Below the pieces are notes generated by a model. The model saw only the letters and a program-made list of their open reading frames with translations, was not told where the DNA came from and did not search any database. Positions 60,015 through 64,000 of a stretch of DNA of 64,000 bases are shown here, in pieces. Position 1 is the stretch's first letter, and each line of letters begins with the position of its first letter. Made by a program: the position numbers and the translations under genes. The DNA is from Monilinia fructicola (Eukaryota > Ascomycota > Leotiomycetes > Helotiales > Sclerotiniaceae), in NCBI GenBank assembly GCA_008692225.1, contig VICG01000015.1, positions 265,001-329,000 of the forward strand, given 5' to 3'.

Positions 60015-60592
60015 TATTCTAAATAAAGAATTAAATATATAAATAAATAAACTATAATTAAAGTTTATTCTTTAAAATAAGGGAATAAAAGTTTAATATA
60101 GATGTATAATATAACTTATTTATATCTTTAGAAAAAATAATTAAAAGTATAAAGCTATTATTTATAAATATTTCTAAATCTTATATTAAATAAAAATTCT
60201 TTAAAAGTTAAATAAATAAATAAAGTAAATATAATATAATATAAGAATAATATAAATATAGAATAAATAGAATAATAGAATAAATAGAATAAATAGAATA
60301 AATAGAAATAAATAGAGAATAAATAGAATAAATAGAATAAATAGAATAAATAGAATAAATAGAATAGAATAAATAGAATAAATAGAATAAATAGATATAA
60401 TAATCTTTAAAAACTTAATAAAATAATTTATATTTTAAAGTATTATATAGTATAAGTTAATAAAAAACGGAAAAAGAAATATAGAAAATATAATATATTA
60501 TTATAAAATACTTCTTTTTAAGTATTAATTTATAATAAATAATAAATTAATAATAATATAAGAATTAAAGAATTATATATTACTTAAAATTG

Positions 60593-60626
<34 letters not shown>
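60015..60626. repeat. AT-rich block with (AATAGAATA)n array
   Basis: No gene. 60245-60392 holds AATAGAATA units; 60593-60626 a TTA-triplet run that abuts the family F element. Confidence 0.8.
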
Positions 60627-60775
60627 GCACTCGCGGAAAAAAAATTTTAGATTATGAATTCGTAGAATTTTATTAGCCTCTGAACGAAGGAGGATTGGGG
60701 GGTTTGGGGCTAGCCCCCATTAAGTAATAAAATTCGAAAGAATCCATAGTCTGAAAATTTATTTTCCGCGAGTGC
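60627..60775. mobile_element. 149-bp MITE, family F
   Basis: Begins GCACTCGCGGAAAA and ends TTTTCCGCGAGTGC, flanked by TA on both sides (60625-60626, 60776-60777). The arms pair for about 48 bp (ATTATGAATTC/GAATCCATAGT, GAATTTTATTA/TAATAAAATTC). The centre is GC-rich, GGATTGGGGGGTTTGGGG then CTAGCCCCC. It is barely touched by RIP although it sits in a heavily mutated block, so it inserted late or is too short for RIP to recognise. Confidence 0.88.
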
Positions 60776-60777
60776 TA

Positions 60778-62100
60778 GTATATATAATCTATAAAGTCAA
60801 ATAAAAATTACTAATACATATAATTTTTAAAGTAAAATATATATATTTATCTTTTTTTTATATCTATAGAATATATATAAAAAATTAATTTATAATTAAT
60901 TAAATAATAAAATATTCTATTATATAAACTTATTATAAATTTATATTATAATGTTTTTTTTACTATAATTATGAAATATATATATATTAATATTTTTTAA
61001 TTAATTATATCAATAATACTAATATATAATATTAAATTTTATTTTTTTTATAAAAAATCTTTTCTAAATCAATAATAAAATTAAATTAAATTAGATATAT
61101 ATATAGATATATATTTTCTTTAATATAGATTTTAGTTCTTATATAATTAATGATGAAATTAATCTATCAAAGGTTTAAATATAAAAATAAAATAAAATAT
61201 AAATAATACTTTTAAATTCTTTTTAGTATATAGAAAACATTAATATTTAAAATTTAATACGTTTATTATATATATTTTACAATTTTTTCAATATTATTTC
61301 AAATATTTATTAATATCTTATAATCTTTAAAGATTAAATATATAAAAATACATATTTCGATTAATTTCTTTTTAGCCTAGTATTAACCCAAAACAACGCT
61401 AAGTAATTAGGAGAAGAATGAGGAACTAGAATGTAATTATCATATCTTTTAATATCGAAGACGGGATAAATCATTTACCTAATTATAGACCTTAGATTTA
61501 TTTATGCCCGCCTTTTCTTTAGCTATCTATTATTTTATACTAATTAAAATTAACTATATTAATGTATAAATGGTTTCATAAATAGTAAATATAATTACCT
61601 TTTAGAATGGATTTTTATATCTAGGATCGTTTATATAATAATTAATAAAAAATTTAAAGTCTTAAGTTTTAATAAGTTTTTCATAAAAAGAGATAAAGAA
61701 ATAATAAATTAAAATTTTAGATTTTAAGATTTTAGATTTATATATAAATCTTATATAAGATTAAGATTCTTAAGAAATATCTATACTTCTTTAATAAAGA
61801 CAATTAGAATTATTTATATATATATAATTATTATATTTATTAAAGTCTAAAAAGCTATTTAAATTATATATTATAATTTTTTTATAATATAATTTAATAT
61901 AATATCTTTTAAATAATTTATAATAAGATCTAATATATAATACACGCCTCTAAATCTTATACGATTTAACATTTTATAAACAAAATAATTATAAATTATT
62001 TAATTATTTAAATAATCTAAAGGGTTATATAATAATAAATATATATGTATATATATTAAAGATAAATTATCTTAATAGGTAATCTTACAGTGAGTATTGT
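60778..62100. other. AT-rich gene-free block with family C fragment
   Basis: Nothing coding. At 61374-61412 the sequence GCCTAGTATTAACCCAAAAC, then AACGCTAAGTAATTAG, is the reverse complement of the family C left end (compare 48425-48450). The remaining sequence is RIP-like AT-rich DNA. Confidence 0.5.
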
Positions 62101-64000
62101 TCATATTAAGGCTAATTAAGTTAGAGTATGGTATTTTGTTAAATTTCGAAAGGAAGTTGCGTTTTTTTATTTCGCTTTCCCCTCTATTCTATCGCTTTTT
62201 AACATTGATACTTCAATGGGTTTAGCGACTTCAAATGTTTGAATAGCTAATCGAACAATATGAAATCATGTATGATGAGGTAATCGTAATGGTAATTTAT
62301 CAATTTCAAAAATAGATTGGTACTTACATTAGTAGGTTTTCGAAAATATTTTTGAAAAATAAACTAACTGTAGAAGCTTTATTTTTTTTATTTTTAATCG
62401 AAAGATTGATTCTTTATTATGATATACATTAGGTTTGTTATATCCTGTGTAATCCAAAAAGGTTGATTGTAAATGGTGTTAGGCTTTAACATAACATAAT
62501 TTACTTGTGAGAGGTTATAATCTTGATTCTATAGCGCATGCTGTTTGGAGAGTTGGTCGGATACACCATTATTTGTGGTTTAAGCGGTAGTACCTACTGT
62601 GTTTTACGAGAGCATTCTTGCTGATACACTTACGGTTGATTTCTTAGAGAGCTTGGTTCTCTGTGTGGTTTGATCGATGGTTCAAAAAGTTGATGGCTAG
62701 TAGCAACTATGAAACGCCGCCAATGTGTCGATCTGGCAGAGATAGTAGAGAGCGTGGAAAGGGGTCGATGGCATGGCAATTGGCTCTGGTAGTCTATGGC
62801 TTCTTTTCTCCCTTCTATGTGGACTTGACAGTTCGGGAATTGTGTCCGTATAGTTCTATGGGTTCTTAGATGATCATTTAAGATCATGAACAATCTCTGC
62901 AATTGGAGAAGTGAAACTTTTTTTGAGCAGCTAGGCTGCATCAATTGCCCAAGATTGGAGATTATAAAGAAACTTCAAACGGCAAATATCATCGCTGTCA
63001 CCAGGACTCGCAAGTCTGGCTGTCGAGAATTCATGAGAGAGATCATCTAAAATGACTCGAGTTTTCAATGGAAAGAATATGTACATGTACAGTCTTAGGA
63101 ATTTTGAGTCTTACCATGTAAAGCCCTAACCCTAGAGTACCACTTTTCTGGCAAGATGCCATATATTCGTACAATCCTCCCTAAATCTTATTATAGCGTA
63201 TATTTTACATATATATGAATGATATAGGAGCTTTAAAAGCGTCCACATTGAAATATTTTCAGAATACTATATTAGCTTCAAAATACTAGTATACCATTCT
63301 CAATCCCACTTCGACTCTTCAACTTCACTTCAATGCTATCAATACCATCAATACCATCAATACCATCAATAGTAAGTTATTCCATTTATTGAAGAATTGC
63401 TTTTTCTACCTCGCTTCCACTCCCCTATTTCGAAAATGCCCCCCCCCCCTCAATAACGTATTAACCACTTTAGATTCTGAATAGCTTCAATACTACCCAA
63501 TAACAACAACAATAACAACAACACGATAATACTATATATTATGATATACTCGAATATGCCTAAATAAAGCAATATCGCTTAAATAAACCGAAATCTTATA
63601 GTATATGCTTAAATAAACTTAGTTTAATATACTAAATTTAACAAACTAAGCTTAAAACAAAGATTTAGATTATTAATTTTAAATTCCTGTTTCTATACCA
63701 TATACTTAGAAATTTATAGATTTTTAATATTATATATATCAAAAAACCATTTTGAAATATAGAATCATACTATAAACCGAATATGGCATATAACCATATT
63801 TATGGTACTCTGGGGATAATAATAAGAAGAATAAAGTTAACAATCTCGGGGAGTTTAGACCATCTGCTTTCTATCACATTGGAGACTAAGCGTCGGTTGA
63901 TGAAGATGGAACCTATTATCTAACTAAAAATTGCTGTCATGTTTCATCAAATTCTCCTTGATATCCTCAGCCGATCCCGATAACTTTTCACCTAACCCTA
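62101..64000. other. Gene-poor right end
   Basis: Composition becomes normal from about 62100. Frames at 62630-62944 (minus) and 62663-62869 (plus) overlap each other and show no recognisable family. A CAATACCATCAATACCAT array lies at 63336-63370 and a 10-C run at 63439. AT-rich sequence returns at about 63470-63780. No gene is supported. Confidence 0.45.

Noticed and set aside
62630..62944. Antiparallel frames of 104 and 68 codons
   Set aside because: They overlap each other, show no known domain, and nothing in the flanks supports a gene.
63985..64000. Telomere-like TAACCCTA at the window end (also CCCTAACCCTA at 63125)
   Set aside because: Fewer than two units in each case; a window edge cannot show a telomere array.

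Overview
The window comes from a filamentous ascomycete fungus. The genes carry short introns (59-182 nt in the well-supported cases) with GT-AG ends and CTAAY branch points, start codons sit in CACCATG or AAAATG contexts, and the transposable elements are wrecked by C-to-T/G-to-A changes typical of repeat-induced point mutation (RIP). The genome is split into gene-bearing segments and extremely AT-rich, gene-free blocks. The gene set and the AT isochores would suit a Leotiomycete (Botrytis/Sclerotinia-like), but that placement is an inference.

Layout. 1-1420: AT-rich repeats and two truncated inverted-repeat elements. 1.9-5.9 kb: a CoA-binding-domain protein and an MFS drug-efflux-type transporter, both intact. 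6.2-16.0 kb: a small inverted-repeat element, then an 8.7-kb RIP-destroyed Ty3/gypsy LTR retrotransposon on the minus strand (7066-15750, 5-bp target duplication CAACG) and a related solo LTR. 16.5-22.5 kb: a SAM-dependent methyltransferase, the myosin light chain Cdc4 and a STEEP1/CXorf56-like protein, each broken by single-base indels. 23.3-30.8 kb: a cluster of inverted-repeat elements on either side of an intact M3 metallopeptidase (saccharolysin/thimet oligopeptidase type). 30.8-34.5 kb: a long gene-free stretch. 34.5-47.0 kb: three disordered conserved or hypothetical proteins and an HD-domain 5'-deoxynucleotidase. 48.4-50.9 kb: a three-level nest of repeats, a second solo LTR and large tandem repeats. 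50.9-60.0 kb: a second copy of the same Ty3/gypsy family, now on the plus strand. 60.0-64.0 kb: AT-rich sequence with a well-preserved 149-bp MITE, then a gene-poor end.

The genes are ordinary housekeeping or accessory loci, all on the plus strand, and do not form an obvious pathway or cluster. The most notable content is the repeat landscape: two opposite-facing copies of one retrotransposon bracket the gene block, at least five families of terminal-inverted-repeat elements are present (most with TA target sites), and one nested insertion still has its empty site elsewhere in the window. Six of the ten genes need 11 single-base (or dinucleotide) corrections, nine of them extra bases and many in homopolymers. 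That looks more like residual assembly error than biology and should be settled before any of these genes is called a pseudogene. I found no tRNA, rRNA or CRISPR array, and no convincing new enzymatic system.
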